A stretch of DNA of 37,114 bases from Cytophagales bacterium CG12_big_fil_rev_8_21_14_0_65_40_12 (GCA_002786855.1 PCUU01000072.1:237-37350); one strand, 5' to 3'. Shown: positions 7,438 through 15,873, counted from the first letter of the stretch. Made by a program: numbers and translations. The notes: a model not told the origin generated them from the letters alone.

Positions 7438-8684
7438 TCCAATTTTTTGAAAACCACTGAAGTATTATGACCGCCAAAGCCAAAAGTATTGCTAAGGCAT
7501 GCATTGATGGTTCTTTCCTGGGCTTTGTTGAATGTAAAATTCAGCTTAGGATTGAACTGGTCATCATCAGTAAAATGGTTGATGGTTGGAGGAACAATTT
7601 GATGCTTAATTGCCATAACGCTAGCAATGGCTTCGACAGCCCCAGCCGCACCTAAAAGGTGACCTGTCATAGACTTAGTCGAACTAATATTAAGCTTGTA
7701 GGCATGTTCGCCAAAAACTCTTTCAATGGCTATCACTTCACTCACATCTCCCAAAGGAGTCGAGGTACCGTGTACATTGATATAATCAATCTCTTCAGGT
7801 TTCATTTCAGCATCTTCCAAGGCATTGATCATTACCCTGGTTGCTCCTAAACCTTCAGGATGAGGGGCGGTAATATGATAGGCATCAGCCGACATTCCAC
7901 CACCTACAATTTCTGCATAGATTTTCGCGCCTCTAGCCTTGGCGTGCTCGTACTCTTCTAGAATCAATGCACCAGCCCCTTCACCTAGTACAAAGCCATC
8001 ACGATCTTTATCGAATGGCCTTGAGGCTGTTTGCGGACTGTCATTTCTTTCAGATAATGCTTTCATTGAATTGAATCCACCCATTCCTGCTTCGGTAACG
8101 GATGCCTCTGACCCCCCAGTAATCATAATGTTGGCCTTTCCTAATTTGATATAGGTCATGGCATCAATCATGGCATTGGTGGCCGATGCACAAGCAGAAA
8201 CAGTTACGAAATTTGGCCCATGGAAACCATATTTGATGGAGATCATTCCCGAAGAAATGTCAGCAATCATTTTAGGAATAAAGAATGGGTTAAATCGCGG
8301 TGTTCCGTCTCCTTGAGCAAAAGACATCACTTCGTCCTGAAAGGTTTTCAGTCCACCAATTCCAGAACCCCAAATCACGCCTGCTTTGTGTCTATCGATA
8401 GTTTCTAGATTTAAACCAGAATCTTCGAAAGCCTCAGTTGCAGCGATAAGGGCAAATTGAGTGAAAAGGTCCATTTTGCGCACTTCCTTACGGTCGAAGT
8501 AGTTTAAAGGATCATAGTCCTTTACTTCGCAAGCAAATTGGGTTTTGAATTTTTCAGGATCGAAACGGGTGATAGGTCCGGCTCCACTAACACCTTTAAC
8601 TAGGTTCGACCAATAAGTGTCGAGGTTATTGCCTAAAGGTGTAAGTGCGCCAAGACCTGTGACTACAACTCGCTTTAATTGCAT
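7434..8684 (-). CDS. fabF: 3-oxoacyl-ACP synthase II (KAS II)
   Basis: A 416-residue elongating condensing enzyme of type II fatty acid synthesis, joining malonyl-ACP to acyl-ACP. The thiolase-fold Cys-His-His triad is complete: C165 in V-S-A-C-A-S-A-T-N, H305 in N-V-H-G-T-S-T-P-L-G-D and H342 in S-M-T-G-H-L-L-G-A-A-G. Length and the N-terminus R-V-V-V-T-G-L-G-A-L-T-P-L-G are typical. It lies 23 bases after its substrate carrier acpP and overlaps rnc by four bases, so acpP-fabF-rnc is almost certainly cotranscribed. Confidence 0.97.
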   Translation of the reverse strand: MQLKRVVVTGLGALTPLGNNLDTYWSNLVKGVSGAGPITRFDPEKFKTQFACEVKDYDPLNYFDRKEVRKMDLFTQFALIAATEAFEDSGLNLETIDRHKAGVIWGSGIGGLKTFQDEVMSFAQGDGTPRFNPFFIPKMIADISSGMISIKYGFHGPNFVTVSACASATNAMIDAMTYIKLGKANIMITGGSEASVTEAGMGGFNSMKALSERNDSPQTASRPFDKDRDGFVLGEGAGALILEEYEHAKARGAKIYAEIVGGGMSADAYHITAPHPEGLGATRVMINALEDAEMKPEEIDYINVHGTSTPLGDVSEVIAIERVFGEHAYKLNISSTKSMTGHLLGAAGAVEAIASVMAIKHQIVPPTINHFTDDDQFNPKLNFTFNKAQERTINACLSNTFGFGGHNTSVVFKKLD

Positions 8685-8707
8685 ATAAGAGTCGTAAGAG
8701 AATTTTA

Positions 8708-8947
8708 TTAATTACTAACGTTAGCTTCAAGATACGAAATGGCATCGCCAACAGTACCAATGTTTTCTGCTTGATCATCAGGAATGGAGATGTTGAATTC
8801 TTTTTCGAATTCCATGATTAACTCAACAGTGTCAAGAGAATCTGCTCCAAGATCATTAGTGAAACTTGCTTCAGGTGTTACCTCTGATTCTTCTACTCCA
8901 AGTTTATCAATAATGATATCCTTTACTTTAGATGCTATGTCCGACAT
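8708..8947 (-). CDS. acpP: Acyl carrier protein
   Basis: A 79-residue, strongly acidic four-helix carrier that holds growing acyl chains on 4'-phosphopantetheine. The attachment motif is [11 protein letters not shown] with Ser37 as the modified residue. Length and N-terminus ([12 protein letters not shown]) are standard for the housekeeping ACP. It is the first gene of the minus-strand fab/rnc/nadE cluster and has a good promoter candidate 30-60 bases upstream. Confidence 0.97.
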   Translation of the reverse strand: MSDIASKVKDIIIDKLGVEESEVTPEASFTNDLGADSLDTVELIMEFEKEFNISIPDDQAENIGTVGDAISYLEANVSN

Positions 8948-8976
8948 TTTGGAAAAATTTTAGTTAAAACGTGGTG

Positions 8977-9007
8977 CAAAGAAATGCAAATTAACAATAA
9001 TGTCAAA
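8977..9007 (-). promoter_or_regulatory. Bacteroidota-type promoter upstream of acpP
   Basis: Read on the minus strand, TTTG (complement of 9004-9007) is followed by a 19-base spacer and TTTCTTTG (complement of 8977-8984). This matches the Bacteroidota -33 TTTG and -7 TAnnTTTG arrangement with one mismatch in the -7 box. It lies 30 bases upstream of the acpP start. Confidence 0.5.
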
Positions 9008-9067
9008 CAAATTTTTTAATCTTGTCGTACTCGGAATTGCTACAAGAATCGCATTTTTCTGTGTTTT

Positions 9068-9496
9068 ATGGCGAAAAACAAGCTTGACATATCGTATGAG
9101 ATTGATTTTGACTTAATCGCTATCAACGCATCTGTCAAAGAGTATAAGCTCGCGTGGGTGCTCAACAAAAGCCTCGGTTGGCACCTTGCAAAAAAGGAAA
9201 ATATTCAGATTGAATTTACGGGTAACAAAGCGCTTTCGGTAAGCAACTATTTTTACAAAACAGAATACCAGTCATTCAGGCTTTTAAAAAACAGGGCGGA
9301 AGACCTCGAGGAACAGTTTAATGCTTTTTTAATCCCAGAGTTAAAGAATTTCGATTACTTTGTAATGTTGGAAAACGAATCCGACAGTTTTGATTTAAAC
9401 TCTTTCATTTCAAAAATCAAACAAATACCTTTCGTCCAATTTGCGGTCATAGTTGATACGGCCGCTTTAAAATCAAGAGACAATCTAATATTTTAA
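9068..9496 (+). CDS. IPExxxVDY family protein
   Basis: A 142-residue protein of a Bacteroidota family named for a conserved motif, seen here as I-P-E-L-K-N-F-D-Y-F near residues 88-97. It has no signal peptide or membrane helix, so it is probably cytoplasmic. The family has no established function to my knowledge. It sits one base before the pyruvate kinase start, on the same strand, so the two are almost certainly cotranscribed and perhaps coupled. A role linked to glycolysis would be inference from position only. It is divergent from acpP. Confidence 0.85.
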   Translation: MAKNKLDISYEIDFDLIAINASVKEYKLAWVLNKSLGWHLAKKENIQIEFTGNKALSVSNYFYKTEYQSFRLLKNRAEDLEEQFNAFLIPELKNFDYFVMLENESDSFDLNSFISKIKQIPFVQFAVIVDTAALKSRDNLIF

Positions 9497-9497
9497 A

Positions 9498-10934
9498 ATG
9501 AGTCATAAAGCGACTATTAATAAGGCTAAGATCGTAGCGACCGTTGGTCCTGCAAGCGAATCTACTGATGTGTTGAGAGAATTAATTTACGCAGGCGTAA
9601 ATGTTTTCAGACTAAATTTTTCCCACGGTTCACACGAGAATAAAGCTGAAATCATTCAGCGAATTCGCGACCTTAATGTGGAGTTGAGAACAAACGTTTC
9701 CATTCTACAAGACTTACAAGGCCCTAAAATCAGGGTGGGAGAGATTGAAGGTGGTGAAGTAATGATCCAGCCTGGCCAAGATATTATCATCACCACAGAA
9801 CAGTGCGTAGGCAATGCCCAACGAGTTTCTACGGTGTATGAAAACCTTGCTACAGATGTAGCACCCGGAGATATGGTTTTGATCGATGATGGAAACTTAG
9901 AATTGACGGTTAAATCGATCAAGGGATCTGACGTCACCTGCACCGTAAAATATGGTGGCTCTTTAAAATCAAGAAAAGGAATTAACCTTCCGTTCACTAA
10001 GGTATCTGCGCCTTCGCTTACAGAAAAGGACATTGAGGATTTGGCATTTGGCTTAGAGCAGAATGTGGATTGGATCGCTCTCTCCTTTGTTAGATATGCC
10101 GATGATATCCGTGATTTGAGGCAAAGAATCAAAGCAGCGGGTAAGGATTGCAGAATTATTGCGAAGATTGAAAAGCCTGAGGCACTTCAAAATATAGATG
10201 AAATCATCGCAGAGTCAGATGCGCTGATGGTCGCTAGAGGCGATCTGGGAGTTGAAATCGTAATGGAAGAAGTGCCGATTGCCCAAAAAATGATGGTTGA
10301 GAAGTGTAACCTGGCTGCCAAGCCTGTGATCATTGCCACTCAAATGATGGAGAGTATGATTAAAAACCCAAGGCCGACCAGAGCAGAAACCAATGATGTC
10401 GCCAATGCGGTTTTAGATGGTGCTGACGCACTGATGTTGTCTGCTGAGACTGCTGCGGGTAAATATCCTATTCAGACCGTAAAGAGCATGGCACGTACTA
10501 TAGCAGCAGTTGAGAGTTCGGCCACCAAGATTTACAATCACTTTTATGAGCCTAAAAAGGAAAGTGCTACCTATTTGAACGATAATATTATGCTATCGGC
10601 CTGTAGGTTGAGTGATAGAGTTGATGCAAAGGCGGTGCTAGGTAACACAGTTTCTGGTTATACAGCCTTCAAATTAGCATCACATAGACCGCACGCTGAT
10701 ATTTTTATTTTCACTCCAGAGAAGTCGTTGTTGACAAAATTATCTCTGATTTGGGGGGTAAGAGGTTATTATTACGATAGCAGTGAGTCTACAGATCAGA
10801 CTTTTAAAGACCATGAGAACATTTTAAAGGCGAACGGTCACCTAGAAAAAGGCGATGCCTTTATTACCACAGCAAGTATGCCTTTAAAAGGAATGGGGAG
10901 AACAAATATGTTGAAGTTAAACGTTGCAGATTAA
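9498..10934 (+). CDS. pyk: Pyruvate kinase
   Basis: A 478-residue glycolytic enzyme converting phosphoenolpyruvate and ADP to pyruvate and ATP. Visible features are the N-terminal K-I-V-A-T-V-G-P-A-S, N-F-S-H-G active-site region, the I-A-K-I-E-K-P-E signature with the catalytic Lys, M-V-A-R-G-D-L-G-V-E-I, and the P-R-P-T-R-A-E-T-N-D-V-A-N-A-V-L-D-G-A-D loop. The C-terminal alpha/beta regulatory domain is present (from about 355) without the extra PEP-utiliser domain found in some Gram-positive enzymes. Its end overlaps the convergent NFACT gene by four bases, leaving no room for a separate terminator. Confidence 0.97.
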   Translation: MSHKATINKAKIVATVGPASESTDVLRELIYAGVNVFRLNFSHGSHENKAEIIQRIRDLNVELRTNVSILQDLQGPKIRVGEIEGGEVMIQPGQDIIITTEQCVGNAQRVSTVYENLATDVAPGDMVLIDDGNLELTVKSIKGSDVTCTVKYGGSLKSRKGINLPFTKVSAPSLTEKDIEDLAFGLEQNVDWIALSFVRYADDIRDLRQRIKAAGKDCRIIAKIEKPEALQNIDEIIAESDALMVARGDLGVEIVMEEVPIAQKMMVEKCNLAAKPVIIATQMMESMIKNPRPTRAETNDVANAVLDGADALMLSAETAAGKYPIQTVKSMARTIAAVESSATKIYNHFYEPKKESATYLNDNIMLSACRLSDRVDAKAVLGNTVSGYTAFKLASHRPHADIFIFTPEKSLLTKLSLIWGVRGYYYDSSESTDQTFKDHENILKANGHLEKGDAFITTASMPLKGMGRTNMLKLNVAD

Positions 10935-12487
10935 TCTTGAGGCCCTAGGGCGGGAGTCATGAGCACTTTTTCTTGACTTACAAAAACTTGCCCTGCAGCT
11001 GCACCTTTTTTCTTCCGTACATATTTCACAGGAGTATAGATAACCGGTACCAACGTATCGGTTTTTCTTTTGGAATAGTAGGCAGCATAAGCGGCAGCCC
11101 GCTCAATAACGCTTGCAGGGGTGTTTTTTCCTGATTGGTGCTTGATGAGTACATGCGAGCCCGGAACGTCTTTAGCATGTAGCCAAATGTCTTCCTTGTA
11201 AGCGTATTTGAGAGTGAGTTCATCATTGGACTTGGCATTTTTTCCAACCCAAATTTGATACCCTTGGTGCATAAATGATTTGTAGGGAAGTACGTTCTCA
11301 GATTTCTCTTTTTCGTCAAAAAATGGGGATGACTTTATGATTTGCCTTAACAATTTAATCGACTCGGCTCGGGTAATTTCCTCGGAAAGAAGGGTCAAAT
11401 GATTAATTTGATCTTCCTTATTTAATAAGTTTTCTGTGAGCTTATCGATTTCTATTGCTCTGTTTTTGGATTTTCGATAGTAATTTTCGGCATTCTTCTG
11501 GGGCGACAGATCTTTGTTCAACTTGATTTCCACCTCTTCATTTGTATAGAAATTGAACAAAACAATTGATTTCACTCCTTTTTGAATAGAATGAAGGTTG
11601 GCCATGATGATGTCTGCCAAATGATTGGGAGGGATGGCAGTTTCTAGTTTTTCAAGCTCGTGTTCAGTTTTTTGGATATAGGCTTTTGCTTGACTAATCC
11701 GCTTCGCAATTGTACTAATAGCTTTGTTCTTTTCTCGCTCAAAGAGATAATCCCGATGGTAACTTTGATAGAATTGATTAAGTGCGTCAATAGGATCGTC
11801 AGACAGCCTAACCCCATTTTCTCGGTCGATCAAACTTAAGGCTGGAGCATCCTTTACTTTGATCAAGAAGAAGGGATTGTTTTCGATTTGTCTTTCAATC
11901 TCCTGTAGAAGGTTCCATTGGTCGGTTAGATTCAATGTCTCAAAATTCAATTCTGATAAATATTGATTGACCAACTTACCGAAGGTTGGGTAAAATTGAG
12001 TGTAATCAGGCACTTCTTGATACAAGGCCAAAGACCTTTGAATTGGACGTTCCAGACCATCTATGCTAAGGTCAATGTCTTTATTCAGTTTCTTTTTGAA
12101 CAATTCGTTTTGTTTGCCCTCTTTGCAAAGGATGATATTGGAGCGGTTGCCGTGCATTTTGAACACGAGCTTAGATTGGTCCTGAAAACCAATATAAAAG
12201 GCGCGTTCGTTCTCGAATTGATGGACTGATGTAACTCTTTGGTTTATAATGGAAGGGAAAAGATCAACATTGTTTTTTCTACTTCGGGCAAAATCTTTAG
12301 GGAAAGATAGGGCTGTGAAGTCGCTTTGAAGTGTGGCACGGATGAAGAAGTCTGAATTGTCTATTAAGGAAAAACCTAAAATCAATTCGTCCTTTTCTTG
12401 GCTAAATGCGGCCTTGATTATACCGCCTGAGAGTAAAACGGCCAATGGCTCAGAAAGCCTTTTAAGGGTATAATAGTTAAGGTGCAT
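10931..12487 (-). CDS. NFACT family protein (RqcH/Rqc2-like)
   Basis: A 518-residue protein with NFACT-N (about 1-200), a helical/coiled-coil middle (about 250-380, including the family motif D-L-S-P-Q-K-N-A-E-N-Y-Y) and a C-terminal NFACT-R RNA-binding domain (about 402-518, with W-L-H-A-K-D-V-P-G-S-H-V). Relatives bind stalled 50S subunits carrying peptidyl-tRNA and, in Bacillus RqcH, add alanine tails; older annotation calls them fibronectin-binding proteins. The Asp-Arg pair required in RqcH appears to align with E94-R95 (F-E-N-E-R), so the tailing ability is uncertain. It starts on the TAATG junction with the upstream metallo-hydrolase and is the last gene of a five-gene overlapping operon. 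Confidence 0.88.
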   Translation of the reverse strand: MHLNYYTLKRLSEPLAVLLSGGIIKAAFSQEKDELILGFSLIDNSDFFIRATLQSDFTALSFPKDFARSRKNNVDLFPSIINQRVTSVHQFENERAFYIGFQDQSKLVFKMHGNRSNIILCKEGKQNELFKKKLNKDIDLSIDGLERPIQRSLALYQEVPDYTQFYPTFGKLVNQYLSELNFETLNLTDQWNLLQEIERQIENNPFFLIKVKDAPALSLIDRENGVRLSDDPIDALNQFYQSYHRDYLFEREKNKAISTIAKRISQAKAYIQKTEHELEKLETAIPPNHLADIIMANLHSIQKGVKSIVLFNFYTNEEVEIKLNKDLSPQKNAENYYRKSKNRAIEIDKLTENLLNKEDQINHLTLLSEEITRAESIKLLRQIIKSSPFFDEKEKSENVLPYKSFMHQGYQIWVGKNAKSNDELTLKYAYKEDIWLHAKDVPGSHVLIKHQSGKNTPASVIERAAAYAAYYSKRKTDTLVPVIYTPVKYVRKKKGAAAGQVFVSQEKVLMTPALGPQD

Positions 12488-13248
12488 TACACCACGATTT
12501 TCAGTCCATCGTAAGCAAATTCGATATTGCTGGGCAATCTTTCGCTGATTTTTTTATGCTTGCCAATTCGATGGCTCATATGGGTGAAATAGGTATGATC
12601 AGCATTGATTTCTTTTGCTAATGCCTTTGCTTCTTCAAAGGTAAAATGACTCTGGTGGGGGTCTATTTGCAGTGCGTTTAACACCAAAACTTTGGTGCCT
12701 CTGATTTTCTCTTTTTCTTCTTCAGAAATAGTTTTGGCATCGGTGATATAAGTAAAATCATTGATTCGGAATCCAAAAACAGGCAATTTGTGATGCATTA
12801 CCTCTATTGGAGTAATGGTTATACCTTCGATTTGAAAAGGCGCATTGACTATTTCCCTGACCTCGACCCTTGGAATACCTGGGTATTTAGTTTCCTCAAA
12901 AACATAAGCAAATTCTCTTTTAAGTTGATCGATGACATTAGCCCTACCATAAATAGGCATGTCCTTTTTTTGCAGAAAATTGAAGGATCTAATGTCATCC
13001 ATTCCTGCGGTATGGTCTTTGTGCTCGTGGGTAAAAAGCAGTGCATCCAGCTGCGTTATATTTTCTCTCAGCACTTGCTGTCTAAAATCTGGGCCAGAAT
13101 CAATGATAAGGCTCAGTCCATCAATTTCGATGTGAATAGAAGACCTTAGTCTCTTATCTCTGAAATCCAGTGAGCAGCAAACTTCGCAACGACAGCCAAT
13201 TACTGGAACGCCTTGCGAAGTGCCTGATCCTAAAAAGGTGATTTTCAC
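12487..13248 (-). CDS. PhnP-like metallo-beta-lactamase-fold hydrolase
   Basis: A 253-residue MBL-fold enzyme. The zinc motif H-x-H-x-D-H is at H74-E-H76-K-D78-H79, with further ligands likely at the T-H-M-S-H near residue 222 and the aspartate of Y-I-T-D-A-K. The N-terminal G-S-G-T-S-Q-G-V-P and the cluster C19, C21, C24 resemble the extra structural zinc site of E. coli PhnP, a cyclic ribose phosphodiesterase. No phn genes are nearby, so a phosphonate role is not supported; related enzymes also act on nucleic-acid or cyclic-phosphate ends. The start is GTG, overlapping the stop of the 91-residue gene as GTGA. Confidence 0.85.
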   Translation of the reverse strand: MKITFLGSGTSQGVPVIGCRCEVCCSLDFRDKRLRSSIHIEIDGLSLIIDSGPDFRQQVLRENITQLDALLFTHEHKDHTAGMDDIRSFNFLQKKDMPIYGRANVIDQLKREFAYVFEETKYPGIPRVEVREIVNAPFQIEGITITPIEVMHHKLPVFGFRINDFTYITDAKTISEEEKEKIRGTKVLVLNALQIDPHQSHFTFEEAKALAKEINADHTYFTHMSHRIGKHKKISERLPSNIEFAYDGLKIVV

Positions 13249-13520
13249 AGCTTTATTTCGATTTGAGATAACTCCAAAAGAAGTGTCCTGTTCTTCTCGT
13301 TGAGCTTGGAGTTATCTATTTTTATTGCCTTGAGAATGTCGATCAAGCAGCTGATTTTGCCCTCCGTGGTGTAATACTTATTCACGATAGCGATTTTATG
13401 ATCGTTGAGAAGGCAATAGCCTGATTTAAAACTTCCCTTCTCATACCTCAAAGCGTAGTCAGATTCCGCGAAAATATCTTCGAGTTTGCTCAAAAATTGT
13501 TTCGTGTATCGAATGTTCAT
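13245..13520 (-). CDS. Conserved-looking 91-residue protein, unknown function
   Basis: I do not recognise a named family. The product is small, soluble and charged (M-N-I-R-Y-T-K-Q-F-L-S-K-L-E-D-I-F), with a central F-K-S-G-Y-C-L-L-N-D-H-K-I-A-I-V-N-K-Y-Y that looks like beta-strands and a helical C-terminus. There is no signal peptide, membrane segment or obvious catalytic motif. It overlaps the response regulator upstream (ATGA) and the metallo-hydrolase downstream (GTGA) by four bases each, so it is translated as part of the chain and is unlikely to be spurious. Confidence 0.75.
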   Translation of the reverse strand: MNIRYTKQFLSKLEDIFAESDYALRYEKGSFKSGYCLLNDHKIAIVNKYYTTEGKISCLIDILKAIKIDNSKLNEKNRTLLLELSQIEIKL

Positions 13521-13906
13521 TCAGAATCGCCTGTGTATTTTTTTACGAGTTCTATGAGTTTATCATAATCCAACGGCTTCTGCATGTAGTCATTCACTCC
13601 TGCCTCAAAAAACGCAGATGTAGGCAAATTTTTTGCATTGCCTGAAATGCCAATGATAGGCACTTTTCCTTTTTTGGTTTTAAGTGACCTGATCTTTTGA
13701 ATAGCCTCAAAGCCGCTAATTGCAGGAAGATTAAAATCCATTATCACCAAATCGAACTCTCCATCTTCGAACTTATTCAGTGCAGTTTGTCCGTCTTTTG
13801 CAGAAGTGATTTTGCAATTTTCAAAAAGTAGAATCTTCTTTAAAAGATTCTGAATAACAGAACTATCTTCTGCGACAAGTACATTTTTGTACACAACTTC
13901 AGTCAT
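13517..13906 (-). CDS. Single-domain response regulator (CheY-like receiver)
   Basis: A stand-alone receiver domain of about 129 residues with no output domain. Acidic pocket E13-D14, phospho-acceptor D57 (V-I-M-D-F-N-L-P), the switch Ser88 (I-G-I-S-G-N) and Lys110 (M-Q-K-P-L-D) are all present, so it should be phosphorylatable. I placed the start at ATG 13906 because it forms TAATG with the Hpt stop, the same junction type as later in this operon; an in-frame ATG two codons earlier (13912) is possible. The adjacent Hpt protein is its likely phosphate partner. No histidine kinase lies in the window, so the input is unknown. Confidence 0.9.
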   Translation of the reverse strand: MTEVVYKNVLVAEDSSVIQNLLKKILLFENCKITSAKDGQTALNKFEDGEFDLVIMDFNLPAISGFEAIQKIRSLKTKKGKVPIIGISGNAKNLPTSAFFEAGVNDYMQKPLDYDKLIELVKKYTGDSE

Positions 13907-14256
13907 TACCATAATTTTAAAAGTCTCTCGTAATTATCCGAGAATTTAGAATAGAATTCAAGGAGTTTCGTATAAATGTCATTTTCATTCGACATTCGTG
14001 ATTCATTTATTGCTCTTTCGCTTTGCTCTGAATATTCTGCCATTGCACTAAGACCTAGAGATGCTGCATTTCCTTTGATGGTATGCAAGATACTTAAAAT
14101 TTCAGGACTATCATTTTCCAAATTTAGACTTTTTAATAGACTTAAAAAGTGGCCTGTTTCATGTTCAAACTCCTTGTAAATGTCTAAAACATCTGCTTTT
14201 GAAGCGTATTTCAATAGTTCATTATAGGTTTCGAAGTCAATGATGTCGTTATTCAC
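13906..14256 (-). CDS. Hpt domain phosphotransfer protein
   Basis: A 116-residue free-standing histidine phosphotransfer protein. The four-helix signature reads L-H-T-I-K-G-N-A-A-S-L-G with His58 as the phospho-acceptor, followed by an acidic/amphipathic helix (A-E-Y-S-E-Q-S-E-R-A). Such proteins pass phosphate between hybrid kinases and receivers, here most likely the receiver encoded immediately downstream. The start is GTG at 14256, fixed by a strong Shine-Dalgarno sequence. It is the first gene of the overlapping minus-strand chain down to the NFACT gene and is divergent from miaA. Confidence 0.88.
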   Translation of the reverse strand: MNNDIIDFETYNELLKYASKADVLDIYKEFEHETGHFLSLLKSLNLENDSPEILSILHTIKGNAASLGLSAMAEYSEQSERAINESRMSNENDIYTKLLEFYSKFSDNYERLLKLW

Positions 14257-14262
14257 TTTAGC

Positions 14263-14268
14263 CCTCCT
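14263..14268 (-). promoter_or_regulatory. Strong Shine-Dalgarno sequence for the Hpt gene
   Basis: On the minus strand AGGAGG lies six bases before the GTG start of the Hpt gene. A full SD is unusual in Bacteroidota, where most leaders lack one, and it decides in favour of the GTG start. Confidence 0.6.
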
Positions 14269-14382
14269 TTATGGTTGAAAATTCATGGATACTATATCGA
14301 ACAATAGAATTTAGCCTTTACTTTGCCCAAGATAATGCATCGATCTTTTGTGCATGCTTCAAAGTCGATATTTTCTTCCAAT

Positions 14383-15294
14383 ATGAAAACCAATAAATTC
14401 CTTATTGCGATAGTGGGACCAACTGCGGTTGGCAAAACAGAGATATCGATAAAAATAGCAAATCAATTTGGAGCTGAAATTATATCGGCTGATTCTCGGC
14501 AATTTTATCGTGAATTGGAAATTGGCACGGCAAAACCAGATGCCGCGGAATTGAGCCAAGCAAAGCACTATTTGATTAATTCCCTTTCCATTGAAGAGGA
14601 GTATGATGTAAGAGATTTCGAAAACGAGGCCTTAGAGATTATAAGTAAATCTTTTGAAAATTCTGATTCAATGATAATGGTGGGCGGTTCTGGCCTTTTC
14701 GTGAACGCACTTGCTTACGGACTGGACGAATTACCTGAAGTGGAGGATGGGGTTAGAGAGAAATTGAACGCGGAACTAACAACGTTAGGCCTTCTTAAAC
14801 TTCAAGAAGAACTCAAGGAAAGCGACCCTGAATATCATGCATCGGTTGATCTCAATAATCCCCAAAGAGTAATTAGGGCGCTTGAAGTAATCCGAAGTAC
14901 TGGAAAGCCATTCAGCAGTTTTAGGACAGGGCAGCGGGTAGAAAGGCCGTTTCGAATGATTTGGGTTGGTTTGGAAATGGATCGAGCGCAATTGTACAAG
15001 AGAATTGATGTAAGAATGGACCAAATGATTGCCAAAGGGTTATTCCAAGAAGCCCAACAATTTTATCCAAAACGCGATTTGAATGCGCTGCAGACCGTAG
15101 GCTACAAAGAGATTTTCGGCTTTTTGGATGGCGATTATGACAAGGAAGAAGCCATTCGTTTATTGAAAAGGAACTCAAGGCGGTATGCCAAACGCCAAAT
15201 GACTTGGTTCAAGAAAAACGAAGAGATCACTTGGTTCAGCCCAAATGATCTCGATAAAATTTTAAATCACATCGAAAAAGCAATGCAAGTTTAA
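14383..15294 (+). CDS. miaA: tRNA dimethylallyltransferase
   Basis: A 303-residue enzyme that adds a dimethylallyl group to A37 of tRNAs reading codons starting with U. The P-loop G-P-T-A-V-G-K-T lies at the N-terminus, then S-A-D-S-R-Q-F-Y-R-E-L-E-I-G-T-A-K-P, V-G-G-S-G-L-F-V-N-A-L, and the C-terminal D-L-N-A-L-Q-T-V-G-Y-K-E-I-F and R-R-Y-A-K-R-Q-M-T-W-F. I chose ATG 14383, which puts the P-loop where the family has it and gives the usual length of about 300. A TTG at 14323 would add 20 unmatched residues. Its end overlaps the convergent LemA-like gene by four bases. Confidence 0.96.
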   Translation: MKTNKFLIAIVGPTAVGKTEISIKIANQFGAEIISADSRQFYRELEIGTAKPDAAELSQAKHYLINSLSIEEEYDVRDFENEALEIISKSFENSDSMIMVGGSGLFVNALAYGLDELPEVEDGVREKLNAELTTLGLLKLQEELKESDPEYHASVDLNNPQRVIRALEVIRSTGKPFSSFRTGQRVERPFRMIWVGLEMDRAQLYKRIDVRMDQMIAKGLFQEAQQFYPKRDLNALQTVGYKEIFGFLDGDYDKEEAIRLLKRNSRRYAKRQMTWFKKNEEITWFSPNDLDKILNHIEKAMQV

Positions 15295-15737
15295 AAGGGC
15301 TTGAAGCCGAAAAGCGATGCCACCATACTTGCAGGTGGTTTTGAAATAAAGGTATTGTACTCAGAAGAAATGCCGCGCAGTTTTTCGATCAATTTTTCCT
15401 GTTGAGCATTCAACTCTTTTAATCTGGCCGCCAATGAAGCATCTTCTAGTTTATCAATTGCGATATCAATGGCGTGCATTATTCCTTCTTCTTTATTAAA
15501 ACTCTGGAAGCGATCTGTAGAAGTTTTCCTAAGTTGGTCAGCTACATCTGAAATGGCAGTACCTGGGTGCGATGCATCATAAGCTAAGATAAGTTGTTTT
15601 CTGTTTTTGCTTACCTCTGCCATCTGATTCACAACGAGGTTGATGTTGGCTTTGCGTGGTTTTAGCAGGTTATAAGTATAGATTGAAAAGAGAAAAATCA
15701 GGCCTAGTATGGCCACTATGATTGGTAAATATCCCAT
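15291..15737 (-). CDS. Membrane-anchored LemA-like protein
   Basis: A 148-residue protein with one N-terminal transmembrane helix (about 5-25) followed by a long helical, charged region and a C-terminus reading Y-N-T-F-I-S-K-P-P-A-S-M-V-A-S-L-F-G-F-K-P-F. That ending resembles the LemA family (Y-N-x-x-I-x-x-x-P-x-x-x-x-A-x-x-x-G-F-K). The usual early LemA motif (R-R-x-D-L-I-P-N-L-V) is not visible, and the protein is shorter than typical, so it may be a divergent relative only. The function of LemA proteins is not well established. It stands alone between miaA and the polysaccharide genes. Confidence 0.5.
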   Translation of the reverse strand: MGYLPIIVAILGLIFLFSIYTYNLLKPRKANINLVVNQMAEVSKNRKQLILAYDASHPGTAISDVADQLRKTSTDRFQSFNKEEGIMHAIDIAIDKLEDASLAARLKELNAQQEKLIEKLRGISSEYNTFISKPPASMVASLFGFKPF

Positions 15738-15873
15738 TGTTGTATTTTTTGTTTTGACCTAATGACGCTCCGAATTAAATTTTTTTTCGGTAGAAAAGCA
15801 AAGCTAAGCTTTAATCAAAGCCTATGTCTTATTTCTGTTGTTACTTAATGCCTTTTCTTTACATCTTTGAGCC

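Noticed and set aside
9656-10132. 158-residue reverse-strand frame inside pyruvate kinase
   Set aside because: It is the longest shadow frame, but it lies wholly opposite conserved pyk motifs and its product resembles no protein family.
11026-11319. 97-residue frame opposite or alongside the NFACT gene
   Set aside because: Same-strand alternate frame overlapping the conserved NFACT-R domain; codon pattern follows the main gene.
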